NCBI GenBank assembly: GCA_030648705.1
Contig: JAUSHF010000060.1
Coordinates: forward strand, 1-9,568
Reading direction: 5' to 3'
Origin: a bacterium
GTDB taxonomy: Bacteria; Patescibacteriota; Minisyncoccia; Phycocordibacterales; PALSA-1337
DNA length: 9,568 nucleotides
Below the pieces are notes generated by a model, which saw nothing but the letters and a program-made list of their open reading frames with translations, ran no database searches and was not told the origin of the DNA. A program made the translations under genes and the position numbers. Of this stretch, positions 1-5,878 are shown one piece after another (position 1 is the stretch's first letter; every line of letters starts with the position of its first letter).

Positions 1-294
1 GAAAAACATGTAATCGGTATGGAACAAAGTATAAGTAGACAACAACAATACAGTCTGGTGTTCGATCATATAATTTCAAGGTATCTATTCGAGAGAATTG
101 TACGAGTTTTTGTTGAGTTTTATCCTAGGTATTCTTTTTCGGACGTCGCTGGTCAAATAGTCAAGCGATTCAGGAGTATTCAGGATAATTATCAAAGCAT
201 CTTTCCTACGACAGTTTATCGCTTCTCAAAGCAGTCTATTACAGACAACGAGGTTGTCTTAACAGATACAGGTGAAAAACCTCTTTTTCGTTAA
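1..294 (+). CDS. Unrecognised protein, C-terminal part (5' end outside window)
   Basis: The reading frame is open from the first base of the window to a TAA at 292-294, giving about 97 residues with no stop. The first in-frame ATG is at 19, but the six codons before it (reading EKHVIG) are also open, so this is probably the end of a longer protein and 19 need not be the start. No Shine-Dalgarno sequence is visible before 19. The visible part is a mixed basic/aromatic sequence with a region rich in Phe, Arg, Val and Tyr (FERIVRVFVEFYPRY) and no membrane segment or motif I recognise. A weak terminator-like hairpin just after the stop supports a real gene end here. It could also be a fragment of a decayed gene. 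I assign no function. Confidence 0.5.
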   Translation, partial: EKHVIGMEQSISRQQQYSLVFDHIISRYLFERIVRVFVEFYPRYSFSDVAGQIVKRFRSIQDNYQSIFPTTVYRFSKQSITDNEVVLTDTGEKPLFR

Positions 295-302
295 TCGAAA
301 AT

Positions 303-334
303 ATAACTTCGGTAATTTATTGGAGTTATTTTTT
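303..334 (+). terminator. Weak intrinsic terminator after the first gene
   Basis: Bases 303-310 (ATAACTTC) pair with 322-329 (GGAGTTAT) in an 8-bp stem containing one G-T wobble. The loop is 11 bases, and a run of T (329-334) follows directly. It lies 8 bases after the stop of the preceding gene and before the next promoter. The stem is AT-rich and the loop long, so termination may be partial. Confidence 0.45.
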
Positions 335-369
335 AGCTAAAAGGACAATGCGACTTTTTCTGATCAATC

Positions 370-378
370 TGATATAAT
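370..378 (+). promoter_or_regulatory. Extended -10 promoter for the membrane protein/DUF4015 unit
   Basis: The bases TGATATAAT match the extended -10 consensus (TGN then a perfect TATAAT at 373-378). No convincing -35 hexamer is found 16-18 bases upstream, as is common with extended -10 promoters. Transcription would begin near 385, leaving an AT-rich leader of about 20 bases with no Shine-Dalgarno sequence before the ATG at 406. Confidence 0.6.
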
Positions 379-405
379 CTGTATAAATAAATTTAATTTA
401 TAAAT

Positions 406-678
406 ATGTCAAAAAGACAAATACTTTTAATGTTGGGTATACTTATAGCTTTTGCGCCGTTCGCTGGATTCAGATCTTATATTATAGAAATTATTATTAT
501 AGTTTCTGGTTTAGTGGTGGCAGGGATAGCATTAACATTGAAGAAAGAAATGAAGACCGAAATACGTAATAATGGGGAAACAAAAAATTCAGGCCCATCT
601 TCCTCATCATCTTCTGTTTCATCTCCAGCACCCACTCCTTTTTTTGTAGAGAATAATCTTAATAAAGATAATAATTAA
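406..678 (+). CDS. Small two-helix membrane protein with Ser/Pro-rich tail
   Basis: This 90-residue protein has two hydrophobic stretches. One covers about residues 5-21 (ILLMLGILIAFAPFAGF) and a second, very Ile/Val-rich, about 25-45. They are joined by a short turn containing Arg, so a helical hairpin in the cytoplasmic membrane is likely. After a basic segment (KKEMKTE) the tail is low complexity: a run of Ser, then Pro/Ala, then an Asn-rich end. It is probably disordered. The start is the first ATG after the extended -10 promoter at 370-378. The leader is AT-rich and has no Shine-Dalgarno sequence. The gene ends 13 bases before the DUF4015 gene, so the two should share one mRNA, which hints at a joint envelope role. 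I do not recognise a named family. That it is a membrane protein is clear; its function is unknown. Confidence 0.75.
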   Translation: MSKRQILLMLGILIAFAPFAGFRSYIIEIIIIVSGLVVAGIALTLKKEMKTEIRNNGETKNSGPSSSSSSVSSPAPTPFFVENNLNKDNN

Positions 679-691
679 AAATTTTTAAGAT

Positions 692-1849
692 ATGAAGAAA
701 GGAATTAATATTTTTATTACTTGTTTAATAATAATTTTAATTTCTGTATATTTATTAGTTTGGATAGCGCCAAAATTTTTATCTAAAACTGTTTATGTGT
801 CTGCAGAACAAGCCGTCAGCTCATCTACTATAGAAGTTAAAGATGTAATAACACATATTGCCACACCCTCGGCGGTTAAGGCTATTTATATATCTAGCTG
901 GGTGGCTGGTACACCATCTATTAGCGAAAGGCTTTATAAAATGATTGATGATACTGAATTAAATGCAGTGGTGATCGATATCAAAGACTATACTGGTAGA
1001 ATTAGCTTTTTAACTGATAATAAGAAATTAGAAAGTTTCGGATCTCCTCAATCTAGAATCAGAGATATTAAAGCTTTAATTAAAAATCTTCATGAACGAA
1101 ATATTTATGTAATAGGAAGAATTTCTTCTTTCCAAGATGCATACCTCGTAAATGCTAGACCCGAATTAGCTGTTAAGAAGAGAACTGATGGAAAAATTTG
1201 GAAAGATAGAAAGGGAATTAGCTGGCTCGATCCTGGTTCAGAAGAAGTCTGGAAATATTTAATAGAAATAGGTAATGATTCATACAATGTCGGTTTCGAT
1301 GAATTGAATTTTGATTACATTCGCTTTCCATCTGACGGAAATATGCTGGATATTGCATATCCATTTAGTATGCACAATGATAAAGCGGAGATTATAAAAA
1401 AATTCTTCGCATATCTAAGAGAGAATCTCGGTGACACTGGCGCCATATTATCTGCTGATTTATTCGGTATGACTACTACGAATAAAGATGATTTAGGTAT
1501 CGGACAAATATTAGAGAATGCTCTCGTGTATATGGATTATGTGGCTCCTATGGTTTATCCATCACATTTTCCCACTGGTTTCTATGGTATGAAAAATCCC
1601 TCAGCTGAACCTTACAGAGTTGTTCAAATTTCTATGAAGAGAGCAGTGGAAAGAGCAGAGATGGCTAGTACTTCACCAAATAAACTTCGCCCGTGGCTTC
1701 AAGACTTCTCAATAGGTAAAACTGACTATACTCCAGAGATGGTACGTGCTCAAATTCAAGCAACATATGATGTAGGTCTAAGTAGCTGGATGCTTTGGGA
1801 CGCTGGAAATAAATATAGTCCATCAGCGCTTATCCACAGTACGGAATAG
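692..1849 (+). CDS. Membrane-anchored putative glycoside hydrolase, DUF4015 family
   Basis: This 385-residue protein starts with a short basic end and one hydrophobic helix (about residues 5-25). It acts as a signal anchor or uncleaved signal peptide, so the rest should lie outside the membrane. Residues about 62-375 match the DUF4015 putative glycosyl hydrolase (TIM-barrel) family as I know it. The recognisable blocks are AIYISSW (64-70), TELNAVVIDIKD (88-99), FDELNFDYIRFP (202-213), YMDYVAPMVYPSHFP (280-294), RPWLQDFS (333-340) and a C-terminal SSWMLWDAGNKY (364-375). The acidic residues D203, E204 and D208 sit where catalytic groups of such barrels are usually found, but which are catalytic is inference. 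Length is normal for the family. The ATG at 692 is the only start that keeps the signal anchor, and no Shine-Dalgarno sequence precedes it. A role in trimming or remodelling an envelope polysaccharide is plausible; the substrate is unknown. Confidence 0.88.
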   Translation: MKKGINIFITCLIIILISVYLLVWIAPKFLSKTVYVSAEQAVSSSTIEVKDVITHIATPSAVKAIYISSWVAGTPSISERLYKMIDDTELNAVVIDIKDYTGRISFLTDNKKLESFGSPQSRIRDIKALIKNLHERNIYVIGRISSFQDAYLVNARPELAVKKRTDGKIWKDRKGISWLDPGSEEVWKYLIEIGNDSYNVGFDELNFDYIRFPSDGNMLDIAYPFSMHNDKAEIIKKFFAYLRENLGDTGAILSADLFGMTTTNKDDLGIGQILENALVYMDYVAPMVYPSHFPTGFYGMKNPSAEPYRVVQISMKRAVERAEMASTSPNKLRPWLQDFSIGKTDYTPEMVRAQIQATYDVGLSSWMLWDAGNKYSPSALIHSTE

Positions 1850-1966
1850 GTCGGGGGCTAGACAAAACTATTTTTAGTAGTAGTATTTATATCCGGATAG
1901 GGATGGCTCGGATGAGTTATCTCTAAGAACACCACAACGGTTTAAACCCACAAAACAAATACGGTT
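1850..1966 (+). other. Non-coding stretch with small palindromes
   Basis: This is the first part of the 425-base stretch between the DUF4015 gene and the ATPase gene. I find no supported protein, tRNA or known RNA here. Visible elements are the 8-base palindrome ATCCGGAT (1891-1898), three GGAT copies between 1895 and 1913, a TAGTAGTAGTA run (1876-1886) and the 10-base palindrome GGTTTAAACC (1939-1948) shortly before the orphan ORF. There is no clear terminator for the upstream gene and no clear -10 for the ORF that follows, so transcription may run through. Confidence 0.4.
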
Positions 1967-2179
1967 ATGGTAAAAAGCACACTCAGCATCACAGCGAAGG
2001 ACGGATCTCGTTTCAGGCTTGCAGCGAGCAAACACGACACAGGTATTTTGGGTCAGAAGATTGCCACAGCACAAGCAATCAAGAGACCTTTTCTGACGCG
2101 TTCCGACATTGCGAATTATTTTGGGGCATTCGCCGTAGAAGTGAAGGATGGTCGGCCGAGGATGCAGTTGGCAGTTTAA
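1967..2179 (+). CDS. Orphan 70-aa hypothetical protein
   Basis: This is a 70-residue ORF of balanced, soluble-protein composition: basic, no membrane helix, no cysteine, with alternating polar/hydrophobic stretches such as LSITAKDGSRFRLAAS near the start and AFAVEVKDG near the end. I recognise no family. The ATG at 1967 is forced by an in-frame TAA at 1943-1945. No Shine-Dalgarno sequence precedes it. By hand count of three 60-base lines (1981-2160) GC is about 51 percent, against about 27-42 percent in lines sampled from the flanking genes. A strong intrinsic terminator starts 34 bases after the stop, which suggests that a transcript really ends here. It could be a small acquired gene, or a chance ORF within a non-coding RNA that uses the terminator. 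The antisense frame is Cys-rich and runs into the ATPase gene, so I prefer this strand. Confidence 0.5.
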   Translation: MVKSTLSITAKDGSRFRLAASKHDTGILGQKIATAQAIKRPFLTRSDIANYFGAFAVEVKDGRPRMQLAV

Positions 2180-2212
2180 GATTTGTTTTCCTCGCAAGAG
2201 AGAAGTTGGGAT

Positions 2213-2255
2213 AGGGCGGGTCGCTTCGCGACCCGCCCTTTGAATTTCTTTTTTT
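2213..2255 (+). terminator. Strong intrinsic terminator
   Basis: Bases 2213-2224 pair perfectly with 2228-2239, forming a 12-bp stem of mostly G-C pairs closed by a 3-base TTC loop. TTT (2239-2241) follows at once and a seven-T run (2249-2255) lies slightly further on. It ends transcription from the 70-aa ORF region, and possibly read-through from the DUF4015 unit, just before the ATPase promoter. The T-tract is interrupted, but the stem is very stable. Confidence 0.85.
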
Positions 2256-2256
2256 A

Positions 2257-2265
2257 TGTTATAAT
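2257..2265 (+). promoter_or_regulatory. Extended -10 promoter giving a near-leaderless ATPase mRNA
   Basis: TGTTATAAT is an extended -10 (TG at 2257-2258, one base, perfect TATAAT at 2260-2265). The ATG of the ATPase begins at 2275, only 9 bases after the hexamer. With the usual 6-8 base distance to the start site, transcription begins about at 2272-2274, leaving 0-3 untranslated bases. The -35 region would fall on the tail of the preceding terminator, and no good TTGACA is present there. Confidence 0.7.
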
Positions 2266-2274
2266 AATCCCAGT

Positions 2275-4161
2275 ATGGATGAAAATAAAGTGACATATTT
2301 TGCCGAGACAGATTCGAGAGGCAAAAAGACAAAATTTGGTATTAAACAAAAGGATCGTACTCGCCATGTGTACGTGATTGGTAAGACTGGTATGGGAAAG
2401 TCTACAATGCTTGAAAATATGGCAGTACAAGACATATTAGATGGTCATGGAATGTGTTTTATTGACCCACACGGTAAGACTGCCGAACTCCTTCTCGAAT
2501 ATATACCCGAACATCGTAAGAACGACGTCCTTTATTTTGCCCCTTTCGATTTAGATCATCCAGTGTCATTTAATGTATTAGAAAAAGTAGATGCGGATAA
2601 GCGTCACCTTGTGGTGTCTGGTCTCATGAGTACTTTTAAGAAAATCTGGGAGGATGCATGGTCTGCTCGAATGGAATACATTCTCAGTAATACTCTTCTC
2701 GCGCTTCTAGAATATCCAGACGCTACACTTCTAGGTGTAAATAGAATGCTTGCTGATAAGGCATATAGACAAAAGGTGGTAGATAATGTTACCGATCCTT
2801 CCGTCAAAGCTTTCTGGGTAGATGAATTTGCAAAATATACAGATAGATTCGCAGCGGAAGCTACTCCCGCTATTCAGAACAAGATCGGTCAGTTTACATC
2901 GAATGCTTTGATTAGAAATATGATAGGCCAGCCTAAGTCATCATTTAATATTCGTGAAATGATGGACGAGAGGAAGATTATAATCGTGAACCTTTCTAAA
3001 GGAAGAGTGGGAGAGCAAAATGCGAATCTTCTCGGAGGTATGCTTATTACAAAGATTTATCTCGCTGCAATGTCTCGTGCGGATGTTCCAGATAGAATTT
3101 TAAAAACACTTCCGAACTTCTATCTCTTTGTGGATGAGTTCCAGTCTTTTGCAAATAAATCTTTCGCGGACATTCTATCAGAGGCTAGAAAATATAAATT
3201 AAATTTGACTATAGCCCATCAGTATATAGAGCAAATGGAAGAGGAAGTTCGTGCTGCGGTATTCGGTAACGTGGGAACAATGACAATATTTCGCGTAGGA
3301 GCTTTCGACGCCGAAATTTTCGAGAAAGAATACGCTCCAGTTTTCACCGCTGAAGATATTGTAAATTTAGGATTTGCTCAAATTTATTTAAAGCTAATGA
3401 TAGATGGTATTAGCTCTCAGCCTTTCTCTGCTACGACTTTGCCACCGATAGCTCCAGCAGCTAAATCATATCGAGAAGAGGTGATAGAAGCCTCACGAAA
3501 ACAGTTTTCACTTACTCGTAAAGAAGTAGAAGATGAAATAAATAAATGGCATGAACCTATCTCATCAGGTTCTAAAGGGGGCGGGGCAAGTGGTGGAAAC
3601 GGTGGATTTAAGGATCAAAATGGTGGAGGTCAAAGATTCGCTAATAAACCTGCGGATAGAAATTCTGCAAATAATAGCGCTGTTAATAATACAACCAGCA
3701 TCAAACCAAAGATTCCAGTAGAGGAGGTTAAACAACCTTTTAGAGAAGTCTTGGCAGGTATAATGATAAATGATAATAAAAAGCCTGAAGAGCATGCGGA
3801 AAATATTTCAGAAAGCGGTTCAGAGAAGCCCACTCCTATTTCTTTGAGCGCCTTAGCTCCTAAAGGTCATGCCATCCATGGAACAGCTCATTTACCTCCA
3901 GAAGTTAAGAAAATAGCAGATAAGGATAGGGTAATCTTAGGTCAAAAAATTCCAACAAAAGAAAATATTAGTGATTTGAAAAAAGCACTTGATAAAATTA
4001 ATTCTTTAGAGAAAGATGGGGCGACGAATATTGCAAATAAAGACGAAATAGATGGATGTATAAAAAAGGAGCCTGTTCCGAAGATGAAAACCGAAAGTAC
4101 AAACTCAAAAGAAATACCCGAAGAAGTTCTCAGGAATATGCTAAAGGTGGACGAAGAATAA
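2275..4161 (+). CDS. VirD4/TraG/HerA-type ATPase (type IV secretion DNA-binding domain)
   Basis: This is a 628-residue P-loop ATPase. The Walker A motif is GKTGMGKS at residues 36-43. FIDPHGKT follows at 62-69, the Walker B is LFVDEF at 284-289, and a polar IAHQY at 313-317 fits the sensor/Gln region of TraG/VirD4-type and DUF87/HerA-type motors. Such proteins form hexamers that pump DNA or proteins through membranes. Unlike classical VirD4 there are no N-terminal membrane helices: the P-loop begins 35 residues from the start, so this form is cytosolic or held by a partner. After about residue 430 the protein turns low complexity. A Gly-rich stretch (GSKGGGASGGNGG) and Asn-rich segments are followed by a charged tail of some 150 residues, probably disordered. 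The ATG sits 9 bases after a TATAAT, so translation is likely leaderless. The gene stands alone: no VirB4, VirB6 or relaxase is beside it. DNA import, conjugation or chromosome handling are all possible. Confidence 0.85.
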   Translation: MDENKVTYFAETDSRGKKTKFGIKQKDRTRHVYVIGKTGMGKSTMLENMAVQDILDGHGMCFIDPHGKTAELLLEYIPEHRKNDVLYFAPFDLDHPVSFNVLEKVDADKRHLVVSGLMSTFKKIWEDAWSARMEYILSNTLLALLEYPDATLLGVNRMLADKAYRQKVVDNVTDPSVKAFWVDEFAKYTDRFAAEATPAIQNKIGQFTSNALIRNMIGQPKSSFNIREMMDERKIIIVNLSKGRVGEQNANLLGGMLITKIYLAAMSRADVPDRILKTLPNFYLFVDEFQSFANKSFADILSEARKYKLNLTIAHQYIEQMEEEVRAAVFGNVGTMTIFRVGAFDAEIFEKEYAPVFTAEDIVNLGFAQIYLKLMIDGISSQPFSATTLPPIAPAAKSYREEVIEASRKQFSLTRKEVEDEINKWHEPISSGSKGGGASGGNGGFKDQNGGGQRFANKPADRNSANNSAVNNTTSIKPKIPVEEVKQPFREVLAGIMINDNKKPEEHAENISESGSEKPTPISLSALAPKGHAIHGTAHLPPEVKKIADKDRVILGQKIPTKENISDLKKALDKINSLEKDGATNIANKDEIDGCIKKEPVPKMKTESTNSKEIPEEVLRNMLKVDEE

Positions 4162-4180
4162 TCTTACTTTAAGATTATTC
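4156..4180. terminator. Perfect hairpin spanning the stop codons of two convergent genes
   Basis: Bases 4156-4166 (GAATAATCTTA) are an exact inverted repeat of 4170-4180, with a 3-base CTT between them. The left arm contains the ATPase stop (TAA, 4159-4161) and, on the other strand, the GT2 stop (4164-4166). The symmetry would fold both transcripts into an 11-bp hairpin. No T-run follows on either strand, so it is a candidate bidirectional terminator or 3'-end stabiliser rather than a textbook intrinsic terminator. Confidence 0.5.
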
Positions 4181-4961
4181 TCAAATAGGCTTTCAATACA
4201 GCTTTTTTAAAATTAGGATAATTATCTTTATATTTTCTAATTATTTTTAATAATAATTTATTATTTTCAGTTTTCTTTTGATTAGAAATAGACCCTTCGT
4301 GTACTCTATATCCTAATGAAAAATCGGGTAAGTTCGCAAATTGCCATTTTCTATTTGCTCTAGAATTTTCTTTTGAACCTATTTTAAGCCAGAGATCATA
4401 GTCTTCCCAAACTCTTAAATTTTCATCATAATTTCCAGATTCTAGCACGGCTCTTTTGCGAATTAGGATACTCGACTGAGCGAATTGGTTACGTAACAGC
4501 ATATTCTCACGTATTGATTCATCAGAGGTGCTATACAGCTCTAAATTTTTAATAAATTTACCATTATCATCTATGAGAGTGACCTGTGTTCCTACGAGAG
4601 CATGGTTTTCATTTTCGGATAAGAATTTTACTTGTTTAGCTAATTTATCACTATCTATCCAAACGTCATCACTATCAAGCATTGCTATATATTCTCCTTT
4701 AGAAAGTGATAAGCCTCTGTTTCTGCTGTATGATATTCCTCTATTTTTATCATTTAGGGTTATTTTTAATCTAGGATCATTAATATATTTGTATGCAATC
4801 TCAGCCGTTTCATCTTTTGACCCATCATCTATGAGAATTATTTCAAAGTCTTTAAAAGATTGATTTAGTACACTTTCAATGGCCTTACTTATGTATTTGG
4901 CACGATTATACGCTGGAATAATTACGCTTACTTTAGGAATAGGTGAAAATACATTTTCCAT
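4164..4961 (-). CDS. GT2 family glycosyltransferase
   Basis: This 265-residue protein is a typical GT-A fold, family 2 enzyme. The nucleotide-sugar binding start VSVIIPAYNR is at residues 11-20, DDGS at 45-48, the metal-binding DSDD (DXD type) at 96-99, and WEDYDLWLK at 185-193 carries the ED pair usual for the acceptor-side catalytic base. It should move a sugar from a nucleotide donor to a growing envelope glycan on the cytoplasmic face. There is no membrane helix, and length is normal for single-domain GT2 enzymes. The ATG is preceded by an AT-rich stretch without a Shine-Dalgarno sequence. It is the last gene of the glycan operon and the only one separated by more than a base or two (46 bases). 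It converges with the ATPase gene with 2 bases between the stops. The sugar and linkage cannot be read from the sequence. Confidence 0.92.
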   Translation of the reverse strand: MENVFSPIPKVSVIIPAYNRAKYISKAIESVLNQSFKDFEIILIDDGSKDETAEIAYKYINDPRLKITLNDKNRGISYSRNRGLSLSKGEYIAMLDSDDVWIDSDKLAKQVKFLSENENHALVGTQVTLIDDNGKFIKNLELYSTSDESIRENMLLRNQFAQSSILIRKRAVLESGNYDENLRVWEDYDLWLKIGSKENSRANRKWQFANLPDFSLGYRVHEGSISNQKKTENNKLLLKIIRKYKDNYPNFKKAVLKAYLRIILK

Positions 4962-4973
4962 TTTTATAAATTT

Positions 4974-4983
4974 AATATAATCA
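4974..4983 (-). promoter_or_regulatory. Possible internal promoter before the GT2 gene
   Basis: Read on the minus strand, the 46-base gap before the GT2 gene contains TGATTATATT, a -10-like element (TATATT, complement of 4974-4979) 12 bases ahead of the ATG. No -35 is recognisable. In such AT-rich DNA this can occur by chance, so the call rests mainly on this being the only real gap in the operon. Confidence 0.25.
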
Positions 4984-5007
4984 AACTTTTTACTTTAACT
5001 AAACTCT

Positions 5008-5877
5008 CTAGATCTTAATCCAAGTACTAGGTATTATATCAGAAGTATTGATTTTAGTATTTGAAAGCCACTTTTTCGGTGCAATAATAACCTTTTCTCT
5101 ATTAGGATTAAGCCATGCAGCCCACCAGCTAAAAGAAGAATTGGCTATTATATTATGATTACATTTACTCATAATTATAAGTTCTTCATAGTCAGGAATT
5201 TCTTTTCTAGAAACGAAAATTGGATTTTCTATGAAATTAAGATTTTCCTTTACCCAGTTTATATCATCAGAGAATATGTAAAAACTTGGATTTGGATTTT
5301 TTTCTTTTATAAGTTCGATGGCTTTTTTATAATAATTTAAATCACAGATACCAAAGAAATTAAAATTATAGCTTTTACTAATGTAATCTGTTCTTCTAAT
5401 ATGTATAGATACGGAATTAGAACTTGAATTTATTTTGTCTAATATTATTTGTGATTCTGAAGACAGGGGATTTTTAAGGGTCAGTTCATTTCTTAAAGAA
5501 TTATCTATATTCTTAAAATATTTTCCATTTTGCCAATGTCCGAATAAATAAGAATTGTCTTTAGGATTTAATTCTGCATCACTATAATGATAGGGATTAT
5601 TTTTTGAAAAATTGTTTAGAATAGCTTCTCTTACACGAATATAGAATTTTTTTAATGGGGGATTAAGTGTAAAAATCTCTTCGTTATTTGCAAAAGATAT
5701 TTTTGTATTAAATTTATCTAGATGATATGGTCTGACGGTATCCTTTGGAGATCTGTCATTGTAATAATAATTTTTATCAAATTTAATTTCCAGCCTACTT
5801 TTTTCTTCTAAGGCACGACCAAAGGCGTATTGGAATATTTGATTGCCGAGACCGCCTTGTAATTTAATTATTATCAT
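5008..5877 (-). CDS. GT11 alpha-1,2-fucosyltransferase-like glycosyltransferase
   Basis: A 289-residue protein with all the marks of family GT11, which transfers L-fucose from GDP-fucose, usually in alpha-1,2 linkage. It opens with MIIIKLQGGLGNQIFQYAFG (GGLGNQ at 8-13), has the GDP-fucose binding HIRRTDY at 159-165, FYIFSDD at 199-205 and SSFSWWAAWL at 247-256. Length is normal. I chose the ATG at 5877 rather than the one at 5907, because family members begin almost at this residue, the ten extra residues (MDVSFSLRNN) look unrelated, and 5877 leaves a 1-base gap to the upstream stop instead of a 29-base overlap. No Shine-Dalgarno sequence is present; translation is probably coupled to the upstream gene. 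No GDP-fucose synthesis genes (gmd, fcl) are in the window, so the donor must come from elsewhere. Some GT11 members use other deoxyhexoses, so the exact sugar is inferred. Confidence 0.9.
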   Translation of the reverse strand: MIIIKLQGGLGNQIFQYAFGRALEEKSRLEIKFDKNYYYNDRSPKDTVRPYHLDKFNTKISFANNEEIFTLNPPLKKFYIRVREAILNNFSKNNPYHYSDAELNPKDNSYLFGHWQNGKYFKNIDNSLRNELTLKNPLSSESQIILDKINSSSNSVSIHIRRTDYISKSYNFNFFGICDLNYYKKAIELIKEKNPNPSFYIFSDDINWVKENLNFIENPIFVSRKEIPDYEELIIMSKCNHNIIANSSFSWWAAWLNPNREKVIIAPKKWLSNTKINTSDIIPSTWIKI

Positions 5878-5878
5878 A

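Noticed and set aside
1105..1287. Minus-strand ORF inside the DUF4015 gene
   Set aside because: It lies wholly within a well-supported gene on the other strand and has no motif.
1850..1966. Possible tRNA, RNase P RNA, tmRNA or riboswitch in the non-coding stretch
   Set aside because: No T-loop consensus, tmRNA 3' end or RNase P core was found; only short palindromes are present.
1874..2332. 152-aa minus-strand ORF antisense to the 70-aa ORF and ATPase start
   Set aside because: It runs through the strong terminator and the ATPase promoter and start, is rich in Cys, Arg and Tyr with no recognisable domain, and looks like a shadow frame.
3565..3833. Two overlapping minus-strand ORFs with hydrophobic stretches opposite the ATPase tail
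   Set aside because: They arise opposite the Asn/Lys-rich low-complexity region; neither has a recognisable promoter or family.
4528..4863. 111-aa plus-strand ORF inside the GT2 gene
   Set aside because: The GT2 frame has intact motifs throughout; this frame is a Ser/Leu-rich antisense shadow.
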